NCBI GenBank assembly: GCA_009733715.1
Contig: WMKJ01000019.1
Location: 93,617 to 157,616, forward strand
Length of the DNA: 64,000 nucleotides
Reading direction: 5' to 3'
Origin: Herpomyces periplanetae
Taxonomy: Eukaryota; Ascomycota; Laboulbeniomycetes; Herpomycetales; Herpomycetaceae
Positions 32,688 to 41,633 of this stretch are shown in pieces. The notes under the pieces were generated by a model, which did not search any database, was not told the origin of the DNA, and saw only the letters and a program-made list of their open reading frames with translations. Every line of letters starts with the position of its first letter. The stretch's first letter is position 1. The translations under genes were made by a program, and so were the position numbers.

Positions 32688-34661
32688 TTAAGTAAGATGC
32701 TCGGTAGAGAGGCGTTTACGGCGTTCGGCGAGTAAACGTTGCATGGTTGGAGTATTACGAAAGGTAGGATGGGTAGGATCAATGGCAAAATCGGGTGATT
32801 CAAACAATACGGAAAATCTGGTATCACAAGGATCCACGATTATGTCCTCAATATCGGCCGACGCCTCGGAAACTCTACGATCACGTGTCGGAGAAGACGA
32901 TTTACGCTTACGAGAGGTTTGCTTAGTCAGAGGGAGTAGTTCACGTGAAAGGGATTTGCCGGGTTGAATGTCGGGAAGCATTAATAGTTCGAGTTCATTT
33001 TGGAGCCGAGAATTTTCGGGTTCGCGGGGAGAAGTTGATTCGGAAAATCGCAAAGGTTTTGCCGGACGTGGAGACACTCTGCTTCGATCACGTGAAGAAT
33101 TTGGATGAGTAAAGAAAGGGTCGTCGAAGCCACAGGATGTGGCTGAGGAATCGGGTTGATTGTGGAGGTTAAGTTGGGAAGTTGAAGATTCTTTACGTCG
33201 TTTTTTACGCGACTTTTCCTTTTCGACGTATTTTTCCAAAGTAGTAAGTTCTGAGGTTGTTGATTTATCATTGGAGTTGGTGGAAGATTTAATTTCATTG
33301 GAGTATCCCGGTATAAAGGTTACTTGTAAATTTCCGATGGGCTTAGATGGCCCGGAGTTGGAATCAGTGTGGAGATCAAGGTTGAGAGCAGCACGTAAAA
33401 TTTGGGCGGATTTTTTTGATTTTTTTAAATTGGCAGAATCGCTATCTTGATCGGACGAATTAGCGGAGCTGCTGCTACTGGTGCCTAGGTAAGCTAACAA
33501 ATCGGAATTGTGTAAATTGTTGTGAGAATTTTTTTTGGTAAAGGCGTTTTTAATTGCGTCTTTACGAGTAACATCATCTTCATCCCAGGTTAATTTAACC
33601 TTGCTATGTCGTAATGCATCGGTAATGAAGTCACGGGGTTTAAATGTGGGGGGGATTTCGGTGCAAGCATCACGAATTTCCGAGTCACAGAATTCTTCGG
33701 TATCGGGTACGAAGCGTAGATCGAAAAAGTTGGCCGATGACATGTATTCACTACCGTCTAGGGATTGATATAACTGTTTAGCGGCCGCTACACATTTTAG
33801 GGTAACTATAGCGTAGTAATAACGTAGACGTTGTAATTGATATTTGCGAAGTTTTGTTGAATTGAAATCAAGTTCCTCTAATTCATAGTCTGATTTTTCC
33901 TTGGTGGTGAGTTGATGGGTTCGTCCGCTGGGGATTAGAGTTGGAGGATGTGAATTTGAGGATTGAAATATATCGTGAGGAGGACCTTGTAGTTCTTCGT
34001 TTCGTAAACGCACTTTACCGAATTCACTGGGGTAGATGGCAACTTTGATAAGATGGTTTGGGTTGGGAAGTAAACTTTTAACCACAGCAAAAATATCGAC
34101 GGCGCGAATATTGTCCCAGTCCAGGTTTACGATGGCGATACGAGATGTCATTTCACTTTCAGGAATGCAATCAGGGGTATGAGGGTCAAGGAGTAATTCT
34201 TCAAGGGAAGAATCTGTATTGGATTGATAAGAGCTATCATTATCGTCATCGTCATCATCACTTTCGGATGTAGAAAATCCAGCATTGCGGGCTGGATCAT
34301 ATTTTTTTTGGGTAGGATGAGGGGAAATGTCAGAGTTTGAATCATCAGAGTTGAGGTTACTATCTAATGAGTAAACTTTGCGAAGGGCGAGTTGCTCCTG
34401 AGAGGTAGTATCAGGATTAATTGGACTTCCGTAGCGAGTAAATTTGGCCTTTTTAGCGAAATCCGAGTCATTGAGCATTGGCGCGAAACGCGCGTCTATT
34501 TTAACCGAGTTGAGACATCTTGAAGGTAAACGATACTTGACATCGGTTGATAAACTGGCGAACCGAGGATCATCAAGTTTGGAGGAGGAGGTGGGAGGGG
34601 GAGAAGGATTATTTGAGATGGTTTTGCGTTGGGAGGGTTTTTGTGATTTACGATGAACCAT
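32688..34661 (-). CDS. ESF1: Pre-rRNA processing protein Esf1
   Basis: Nucleolar factor for 18S rRNA maturation. Single exon, 657 aa. N-terminal DPRFASLSTDVKYRLP and KIDARFAPML blocks and the KKAKFTRYG stretch are typical of Esf1. The central RNA-binding-like domain has SRIAIVNLDWDNIRAVDIF, IKVAIYPSEFGKVR, RKYQLQRLRYYYAIVTL and ANFFDLRFVPD. The C-terminal NUC153 motif is DTRFSVLFESPDFAIDPT, followed by a Lys/Arg-rich end. Acidic Ser/Asp runs separate the segments. Same strand as the 810-aa gene upstream, with a minisatellite between them. Confidence 0.94.
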   Translation of the reverse strand: MVHRKSQKPSQRKTISNNPSPPPTSSSKLDDPRFASLSTDVKYRLPSRCLNSVKIDARFAPMLNDSDFAKKAKFTRYGSPINPDTTSQEQLALRKVYSLDSNLNSDDSNSDISPHPTQKKYDPARNAGFSTSESDDDDDDNDSSYQSNTDSSLEELLLDPHTPDCIPESEMTSRIAIVNLDWDNIRAVDIFAVVKSLLPNPNHLIKVAIYPSEFGKVRLRNEELQGPPHDIFQSSNSHPPTLIPSGRTHQLTTKEKSDYELEELDFNSTKLRKYQLQRLRYYYAIVTLKCVAAAKQLYQSLDGSEYMSSANFFDLRFVPDTEEFCDSEIRDACTEIPPTFKPRDFITDALRHSKVKLTWDEDDVTRKDAIKNAFTKKNSHNNLHNSDLLAYLGTSSSSSANSSDQDSDSANLKKSKKSAQILRAALNLDLHTDSNSGPSKPIGNLQVTFIPGYSNEIKSSTNSNDKSTTSELTTLEKYVEKEKSRKKRRKESSTSQLNLHNQPDSSATSCGFDDPFFTHPNSSRDRSRVSPRPAKPLRFSESTSPREPENSRLQNELELLMLPDIQPGKSLSRELLPLTKQTSRKRKSSSPTRDRRVSEASADIEDIIVDPCDTRFSVLFESPDFAIDPTHPTFRNTPTMQRLLAERRKRLSTEHLT

Positions 34662-34798
34662 ATTTAAATCGATAAAAAGGGATATATTAACTAGAAAATA
34701 TTATGGATCATATCATCATGACGAGGCAAATATAAATAAGAGGGATGGAAGAATTTTTTGCGACGCACAGAATTGATTGAGAAAGACGAGAAGGAGGT

Positions 34799-34804
34799 CA
34801 CGTG
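34799..34804. promoter_or_regulatory. CACGTG box upstream of ESF1
   Basis: GTCACGTGGG context, 138 bp before the ESF1 start codon, immediately ahead of the minisatellite. Possible bHLH site. Confidence 0.4.
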
Positions 34805-34824
34805 GGGGAGGGAGAGCGGGGGAG

Positions 34825-35030
34825 GCGCCGGGGATGAAGCGAGGAGGCGCCGGGGATGGAGCGAGGAAGCGCCGGGGATGGAGCGAGGAAGCGCCGGGGA
34901 TGAAGCGAGGAAGCGCCGGGGATGAAGCGAGGAAGCGCCGGGGATAGAGCGAGGAGGCGCCGGGGATGGAGCGAGGAAGCGCCGGGGATGAAGCGAGGAA
35001 GCGCCGGGGATAGAGCGAGGAGGCGCCGGG
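34825..35030. repeat. 22-bp minisatellite, nine units plus a partial
   Basis: Units of the form gcgccggggatgaagcgagg + aa start at 34825, 34847, 34869, 34891, 34913, 34935, 34957, 34979 and 35001, with a truncated tenth at 35023. Variation is confined to a few purine swaps (atgaag/atggag/atagag; aa/ag). The period of 22 is not a multiple of three, so ORFs across it are chance. Confidence 0.97.
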
Positions 35031-35088
35031 CGGGGCTTTTCGGCGGGCAGAGTTGGTGGAGTATCGCGAGTTGAAACGTGGCAACACT

Positions 35089-37521
35089 TCACAGCATTGG
35101 CACGGAATAGTCTGGATCAGACGATTGGTGTGAGATGTAAGGCGACGAACATTCTAGATTGTTATTACACGCACGACTAGGCGGGCGGAGGTAAAAGGAG
35201 GCAGAAGCCGATGCTGAGGACGGTGAAGTTAACGTCACGGATGAATTATCGAGGGGGAAATCGGGAATGGCTAAAGATGTTGATACAGGGGTAAATGTAT
35301 CGTGGACGGGCTGGGATGAGCTCGGGGACGTGGAAGGACGTAAAAGGGATTGACTAGATTCTGGTAGTGAAGTCACAGGGGGGTTAGATTGACCGATTTG
35401 AAGCTTGACGGGAAAAGTAAGGTGAGCATATACATCCAAGGGAAACCTTGAAGGATCGGAGGTTGTTGTAGTTTGGGGAAAGGATAATTCAGATGATGTA
35501 TTGTCAAGTGTACTTAAAGATGGGATAGTGTCCACAGGACACGGAGTAGTTAAATCATCAAGCTGAAGATGCAAATTTGAAGTAGGGGTCGATGATAATA
35601 TGGGATTATCATGAAGATATTGTTCAGTCATGACACTTAAATATTCCTGATTTATATCACTGAGGGGAAAAGAGGTAACAGAATCGCCCGGAGGCAGTTG
35701 AGGTGGGGTACCAAAACAATTGAAAAATTGCTGGCCAAGTAAAGAATTAGAAGAAAATGAAGCATCATAACTCAGCGAATCGCTAGATGTAGATAAGGGA
35801 TTTTTGGGCTCATTAGTAGTTGGTATAGTTGAAGAAGATTCAGACGAAGACGCTGTGAAGGGGTCCTGATTGGAGATAAAAGAAGAGTCGCAATTGATTG
35901 GAGTAGATGATGAGTCCATGGAAAAGTCGGCCAAGCTGAATTGCAAGCTGCTCGTACTTGAAAACCCCGAGGCAAATCTTTGATGACCTGCTTTGAACGA
36001 AGGTGAAACTCTGGAGGAAGATAATGCATTAAAATGGTGATTCAAAGGAGTCGAAGGGGATGTAGATTGTATAGCAAGAGAATCCCTCAAGGGAGGAGAA
36101 GGAATTAGGGGTCGATGTAGGGAGCGGGGAAAGCCGGGTGCAGGAAACTTAAAGCACAAGTCGACGTCTGGATGGGAATTATTTTCACGATAACGATTCG
36201 ACAGAGGTACGGAATCAGCAGTAAATTGATTGAGCTGAAGGCAGTTCGGGGGAGGCGGCGGCGGCTTTCCAGCTGTTCTGCGAACTTTGTTGCTTCGACA
36301 GCTTCCTTGACTAATGATCTGCCCAGCTGTTACGTCGACGGATTTCCGCTTGTTTGTACTTGTAGTTGGGACTCTTTTTGCTTCCATAACTTGGCCTTTT
36401 CCTTGAAATTCTCGACTTTGTAACATACTTTTAACATAAACTTCCAAACTCACAGGCCAAACTATCACTTGAGGCATACTTATAAAACTTTTAATTACTC
36501 CTCCCATCCCCATCATCCACTGACTCTTCAATTCCCCAAGCATTGCATCGCGAAGTTTTTCCCGATTCCGACACTTTTGATTAAAATTTATCAAACTCTC
36601 CACACTCATTCCTCCGGCTAACTCCCGTAACTCCAATGTCACTAAACTTTGGGTCATATATCTTAAATGATCATTCAACATCTCCATATTAATCCGCATC
36701 AACTTCAGATTCGCCAACATGTTTTTCATCCTATCACAGCATCGATAGATAACTTGTATTGGAACACTTTCAAATTGACGGTACAGGCTGTTCACAAAAT
36801 ACTTCAATCGCTTCAAAAGTTCCGTCATCAAATACTTTTGATTTAGAATACTATTCTCAATGAATTTGCACGAATTAACCAAATCGTAAAATGCCGTCAA
36901 GTCCATTCCCATGCACTTAATATCCAGTAATGCTTCATAGTTCAACTGAATTCCCGGCAAAGGATAATCCCATACCAACGATTCAAAATACTTCATATAC
37001 TTTTCTCCCATACCCTCCATATGAACCTTTTTAACATCATTTGGTTTATCACAACTCTTAACCAGTTCTTCAATCAGCTGTTCCATAGTTTTGCCATCTT
37101 TTTGACCATACTTTATAGCCTCTCGAACCCTCCAACTATTCCTGTCCCCTCCATCACCATCACTGCTAACTTTATTCAACCATCCTGTAACTTGCTCCAA
37201 CACTCGTGTTAAAATCTCATTCTCTTTCATCGTCCATACGCGACGTGCAATCTGCTTCTCTGATAATTTAATCGTAAAATCTTGCTGTAAATCCCGTAAT
37301 CCCGGTAACGGGGCGGTTTCCAATAATTCCCTTAGAAATTCGTAATTCACCTCTTTTCCCCAACTTTTCATCATATCATAAATCCACCCTTCATTCTTCC
37401 TTTCAATCCCCAATCCTTTGTTCCACGAACCAATCTCTTTTTCCCCTTCTTCTTCCTTACCCAACCCATCATCACCAATCTCCCTACCCCAAGAATCCCG
37501 ATCCACAAGACACGCCATCAT
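35089..37521 (-). CDS. 810-aa protein of unknown function, helical N-half and disordered C-half
   Basis: Single uninterrupted frame, ATG at 37521. I do not recognise the family. Residues about 45-360 are rich in Leu, Lys, Glu and Met with heptad-like spacing and predict as mostly helical (for example KYMKYFESLVWDYPLPG, KRLKYFVNSLYRQF). Residues 375-420 are basic, with STNKRKSVDV and SNKVRRTAGK as possible nuclear signals, then PPPPPP. From about 420 to the end the chain is Ser/Pro/Thr/Asn-rich with low complexity. The architecture would suit a nuclear scaffold or transcription regulator. That is inference from composition only. Confidence 0.75.
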   Translation of the reverse strand: MMACLVDRDSWGREIGDDGLGKEEEGEKEIGSWNKGLGIERKNEGWIYDMMKSWGKEVNYEFLRELLETAPLPGLRDLQQDFTIKLSEKQIARRVWTMKENEILTRVLEQVTGWLNKVSSDGDGGDRNSWRVREAIKYGQKDGKTMEQLIEELVKSCDKPNDVKKVHMEGMGEKYMKYFESLVWDYPLPGIQLNYEALLDIKCMGMDLTAFYDLVNSCKFIENSILNQKYLMTELLKRLKYFVNSLYRQFESVPIQVIYRCCDRMKNMLANLKLMRINMEMLNDHLRYMTQSLVTLELRELAGGMSVESLINFNQKCRNREKLRDAMLGELKSQWMMGMGGVIKSFISMPQVIVWPVSLEVYVKSMLQSREFQGKGQVMEAKRVPTTSTNKRKSVDVTAGQIISQGSCRSNKVRRTAGKPPPPPPNCLQLNQFTADSVPLSNRYRENNSHPDVDLCFKFPAPGFPRSLHRPLIPSPPLRDSLAIQSTSPSTPLNHHFNALSSSRVSPSFKAGHQRFASGFSSTSSLQFSLADFSMDSSSTPINCDSSFISNQDPFTASSSESSSTIPTTNEPKNPLSTSSDSLSYDASFSSNSLLGQQFFNCFGTPPQLPPGDSVTSFPLSDINQEYLSVMTEQYLHDNPILSSTPTSNLHLQLDDLTTPCPVDTIPSLSTLDNTSSELSFPQTTTTSDPSRFPLDVYAHLTFPVKLQIGQSNPPVTSLPESSQSLLRPSTSPSSSQPVHDTFTPVSTSLAIPDFPLDNSSVTLTSPSSASASASFYLRPPSRACNNNLECSSPYISHQSSDPDYSVPML

Positions 37522-38254
37522 ATTTTAACTTGCACATAGTTAGTTGACCATCCAATTTTTCCACACCGCGCTCTACCGCGTCAAATCACTCTATTTCACC
37601 TTTCACCTCACCTGGTAAAACCATATGCTCACGACCTCATAATCTTCCCAAAATGTCTCGTGTTAACTTTCCTCAGCTATCCGGTCTAAAACTCACCCAC
37701 ATACTCACGTACAATTCTTCCAGTAATCCCTTAAATCCCAAACTTAAATCAATCTATCTATCCTTTTACTCCTCCCCCCCCCAACATTAAATTGATCCCG
37801 GATTATATTTCCTTCTTCAATTTTTCGTCTAGTCCGCGCCCAAAAGTGGGCTGGATGCAAGGCTGGTCTGAACTGTTTTCCCCCTTCCTCATCTTCACTT
37901 TGATCCATCTCCTCTACAAAATTAAACAAGAGGCCAACAACATCGTTGACCAATCTCACATACCATTCTCGTTGTCCCACTTACCCCCAATTCGATCATC
38001 CGTTGCCTCGGCTTAACCTATTTTCAACTCATAATCCATTCCGTCCATCACAATCTCCTCATGAATCCCACATGCTAAATTCCCTTCATCACGTATCATT
38101 CATTTATCTTCAATGGTTCCCTTTGTCTTAGCCCGCGCCCATAAATCTTCCTTCGATTTTGTAACGTTGTGTGTATTGAAATGGTCAATATTTGCTTGGT
38201 TTCCATACTGTACTAGGGTATAACATGCTATTTATGTTCATTTAAATCTTCCTT
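37522..38254. other. Intergenic region with a coding-like minus-strand segment
   Basis: About 730 bp between the 810-aa gene start and the PNKP stop. See the separate low-confidence entry at 37744-37980. A short ATG ORF also lies on the minus strand at 38206-38096 (METKQILTISIH). Confidence 0.5.
37744..37980 (-). CDS. Possible exon of an unassigned gene
   Basis: An open stretch of 78 codons that begins with a GTG, so if real it is an internal or terminal exon. The product is protein-like: REWYVRLVNDVVGLLFNF, then FRPALHPAHFWARTRRKIEE, ending RSKRIDRLI and a stop. A short ATG ORF at 38206-38096 on the same strand might be a first exon, but I could not find a phase-consistent join. No family recognised. 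The + strand is open here too, so this may be spurious. Confidence 0.25.
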   Translation of the reverse strand: MGQREWYVRLVNDVVGLLFNFVEEMDQSEDEEGGKQFRPALHPAHFWARTRRKIEEGNIIRDQFNVGGGRSKRIDRLI

Positions 38255-40065
38255 CTACATCCAATATCGTGACCATGCAACTCGGGCTTCTTCATCTCCT
38301 TGGAACTAAAAGTTTATATAGAATATATCCATATGTTAATCAGTAGCTGTATAATTGTCGATACGCCGTAATTACTTAAATATCCCTTTACCTCAAAATG
38401 AATTTCTATCACATCTTCAAACCCTTCGTCAACCGACGGTGTTGTATATCTGGTATGAAATCCCAAAATTGATATTTTTGGGAGAAGACTCCTCTTCTCT
38501 CGTTGTTCCTATCAGTGTGTCAATCCACCCATAATGTAAAAATATATCTTATCCTACCGTCCAACTGAATGCTCTATACGCATTATTATGCAAACATAAT
38601 TCTAATGATCCCACAAAATTTATACACCTTACGGGCACTGCGTGCTTGCGACCTAAATTAATCCAAAGCGACCGTACCGTTCGATCAGGATTGGTATTAT
38701 CAACAACTACCGACTTCCCATCCTTCAGAAAATTTTCTGCTGCCTCAATGCAATTACTTCGTGTCTTAAGAGTATCTTGATTAATGTGCTCGTATCCCAA
38801 CGGTTCAATCACTTTCCAGTAAAACGTAGATTTGCCAATTGCCGGACTGCCACAAAATACAACTAATTCCTTTGGATACCGTCGCTCGAATTTTGGATCT
38901 GCTCAATGAAACACGTTAAACACTAAATATAACCCACCCTAAGTGACTAAACTGAAACTTACTCCCGCTTGCCATTGGAGGTTTAATCAACATTTTTGGT
39001 TCATACGATCGTTTAAAGGCAAGTGGTGGCTCATCCAGAAAAAATTCCTCCGGCGTAAAAAATTTCAATTTTAAATTAGCCGCAAAATCCCGGTCCGAGC
39101 ATGCAAAATCCTCCTTACGAGCTTTTCTCCGGCTGGTTTTACCCTGCGCTACCCTTCCAGCTGCATCTCCCACGTAGAATGACGCTTCTCGATCCACCAT
39201 TTCATCCGTTATTCCACAATCCTTCAAAAATTCACTCCACATCCCCGAACGAGGCTTACGGTATTCATCGTACTTGCATGCTGCATAAATTGAAAATTTC
39301 ACCCGTAAACCCAATCCAATTGCAAATGACTTAATCTTCTTTTTGAAAAACGTTATTCTGGCCTGTACATCAGTCCTGTCCCGCTGTGACGTTCCCGAAA
39401 ATTTTAGCCCCGCCTGATTGGAAAATATGACGATAAAGTAACTAGCGACTAATCAACATATCGTTTGACCATAACCCAAGTAAACCTTCAAATATGCTTA
39501 CTTCTCCCTTGATAGTGCAAGTAAAAATCGCGGAACCAACGGATAGCACCAGGACCAATCACTGGATCCTCTACTAAACTTTACACTTTCATGTTTCGGA
39601 CGAATTAGCGTAAAATCCTGGTCGTTTTCAAAAATGTATACCCATCATTTTTATAATAATCATCAGCCTGGCAGTTTATTCATATGAATTTTACCACTCA
39701 CAAAATCAAATGCAGCAACCTTTAGACTCCCGCTCGTCAAGCTTAACAGTTTTGGTACATAACGTGAAACTTGGTAATTCGCCGAGAATGAATTAATAAC
39801 TTCTGATAAAGCAGGGCCACCAGCTTTTGGCGTCAATAAACATTGCTTTGAATCATATTGTCCCCGGAGTAGAGAGTCATTGGCAGTATCCCACCAAAGT
39901 TTTACCGCCGTATTAAAAGTAACCGGTTTATAATTTTTATTCAAATACTCTGTTTTGCACGCACACAAACATGTAGACACGTTAGCCGTATAATTAAAAA
40001 TATGTTACCCACTACAATGTAAACCAAAATCAAATGCCATATAAGTGTTCAGCCTACGAATAGAA
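38255..40065 (-). CDS. PNK1: Bifunctional polynucleotide phosphatase/kinase (PNKP/Pnk1)
   Basis: Repairs DNA strand breaks by removing 3'-phosphate and adding 5'-phosphate. Exons with closing phases: up to 39702 (5' end unresolved), 39617-39502, 39441-38963, 38898-38558, 38508-38392 and 38305-38255. The HAD phosphatase motif is split by an intron: KVAAFDF then DFTLIRPK, giving D-F-D-F-T, where most relatives have D-x-D-G-T. IVIFSNQAG, YRKPRSGMW, FYVGDAAGR and CSDRDFAANLKLKFFTPEEFF follow. The kinase part has the P-loop CGSPAIGKST, VVVDNTNPD and HNNAYRAF. The last exon ends DEEARVAWSRYWM, resembling S. pombe Pnk1. No FHA domain is evident. The first exon may start near 40050 (MAFDFGLHC), but I am unsure. 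Confidence 0.9.
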
Positions 40066-40245
40066 ATTTTAGATAAATGTCGAACTATACTCCGATCGGT
40101 GTGTTGTTCATTAACGTCCATTGTAGTACTATTTATAATATAAGAAAAATTTGTGCTGTAAAAAGAGTATAAGTGTACGTGTATAGCAAGTAAAAGATTG
40201 TTTCATGAAGCAGTTAAGAGCGTTAATTTTGTTCAACAAAATTTT

Positions 40246-41043
40246 TTAGATCGGAACCGGAACAATATCAGGCCGAGAAAGTACCTCCATCATATACACG
40301 TTACGACGAAACCGATCCTGTAGACAGAGAGCGCGTTGTAAACGATGGGTAGCCCAGAATTTGCACACCATAACAAGATGAATAGAGATAGCTAAGATTT
40401 CTATTATCACCTGTAGTATAGTGCATATTAAAGTCCAATCGAGAAAACGACAAACCAAAGAATAAGGAATATGAGCTTCAAATAATATTCTTCGTGTATT
40501 TTCGGCACAACTCCAATTCCATATATCACGTTGTTCTTGATTAGATCGTAGTATACCAATACTTATTGACCATAGAATAAGGTTAAATAGTAGATAAATC
40601 AAACAAAATAATTCGTGTAGACGTCCAATCCTTTCGCCTTTTCGATGGCCTTGTAAGCAAGTAATCACTAAGGATAATACTGCTAATGCCAAAGAAAATG
40701 ACGCAATGCTTAAGACCAGTATCTGAGGCCATAGAGGTGTTCGATCAGACCAGGGTGATAAATCATTTCTCACTGGTAAATGTTTTGTCGCGTTAAACAC
40801 CACAAAACTAGTCGATACCAATGAAATTACAATCAACGAACACGCAAAATTTACAACCCGCAGAAATATCTTCGCAATTCGCGCCCGCACTTTCCACCTA
40901 ATATCACGTGCTTTTTCTTCCGCCACACTCCGCGCTACCGCCGCTTCAACTTCGGCAATCTTTCTTCCATACATCTCGTCACATGATGTACTTCCGCTGT
41001 CGGTTTTCTTGCTGCTTGAGGAATTTTGGTATTTTTTTAACAT
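40246..41043 (-). CDS. Four-TM fungal membrane protein, unknown function
   Basis: Single exon, 265 aa. After a basic/Ser-rich N-terminus with a charged helix (about residues 22-55), four hydrophobic segments lie near residues 58-82, 105-130, 142-165 and 203-232. A short loop has WNWSCAENT between TM3 and TM4. The combination of four TMs, a TPLWPQ-like stretch in the first loop and W-x-W-S-C in the second recalls conserved hypothetical membrane proteins of filamentous fungi. This is from memory, with no named family. The C-terminus is cytosolic and basic. Confidence 0.75.
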   Translation of the reverse strand: MLKKYQNSSSSKKTDSGSTSCDEMYGRKIAEVEAAVARSVAEEKARDIRWKVRARIAKIFLRVVNFACSLIVISLVSTSFVVFNATKHLPVRNDLSPWSDRTPLWPQILVLSIASFSLALAVLSLVITCLQGHRKGERIGRLHELFCLIYLLFNLILWSISIGILRSNQEQRDIWNWSCAENTRRILFEAHIPYSLVCRFLDWTLICTILQVIIEILAISIHLVMVCKFWATHRLQRALCLQDRFRRNVYMMEVLSRPDIVPVPI

Positions 41044-41633
41044 TTTAAAGCGTGAAAATAATTATACTTGAGACATGTTCTTTCAAGTTTACCCGGCTTT
41101 ATATATATTAGAGAAATTTTCTACTCTAAAGATCAGGCAGGCCTTTTTTTAAGTGTTAAAAATTACCTCTTCCTGCCAACCTACTCAGTTGTACTTCTGC
41201 AAGATTTTTCCCTTGAAACGTAAAATAATCGTGTGTCTGCATACATTTTGTGACACTACACACTACTACTTATGTTCATGCTACCAATATCACCATTTGT
41301 TTAAATGTATACGTTTAACTCACCCGATATTTTCATCCGTTGGCCCATACATTACACAACATCTTCCCTACTATATTATCACCCATGTACACTTGAAACA
41401 GAAAATCTTAACCCTCACCAATGCCAAAATTTCAAAAAATTATTATCTAGACTTTACACTCTGTGTCCTACATCCAACTTCATCTGAAACGTTAAATACG
41501 TCGGTCTACGTTAACACCTTAAATCAATTATTTTACATAACTTCAGACTCCCAATTATACCATATCACCTTATGCTTCATAACATCTAATCCATTTCTTT
41601 TTCACGTATTTCCCGTGTAGTTGTAGCCGTATA
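41044..41633. other. Intergenic, no gene supported
   Basis: 590 bp between the 3' end of the NADH dehydrogenase gene and the membrane-protein start (both -). A 155-codon + frame here (41153-41620) lacks any recognisable motif, and its composition (His/Tyr/Thr/Leu) is that of pyrimidine-rich spacer. Confidence 0.5.

Larger units (their letters stand above)
34662..35088. other. Intergenic region with minisatellite and CACGTG
   Basis: 427 bp between the ESF1 start and the 3' end of the 810-aa gene. It holds a CACGTG box at 34799-34804 (138 bp upstream of the ESF1 ATG), the 22-bp tandem array and a GC-rich end (gccgggcggggcttttcggcggg). Confidence 0.7.

Noticed and set aside
34691-35092. Two long repetitive ORFs (RSIPGASSLHPRRF-type peptides)
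   Set aside because: They translate the 22-bp minisatellite in different frames. A period not divisible by three makes coding unlikely.
41153-41620. 155-codon + strand ORF
   Set aside because: No ATG at its start, no domain, His/Tyr/Thr-rich composition typical of pyrimidine-rich spacer.
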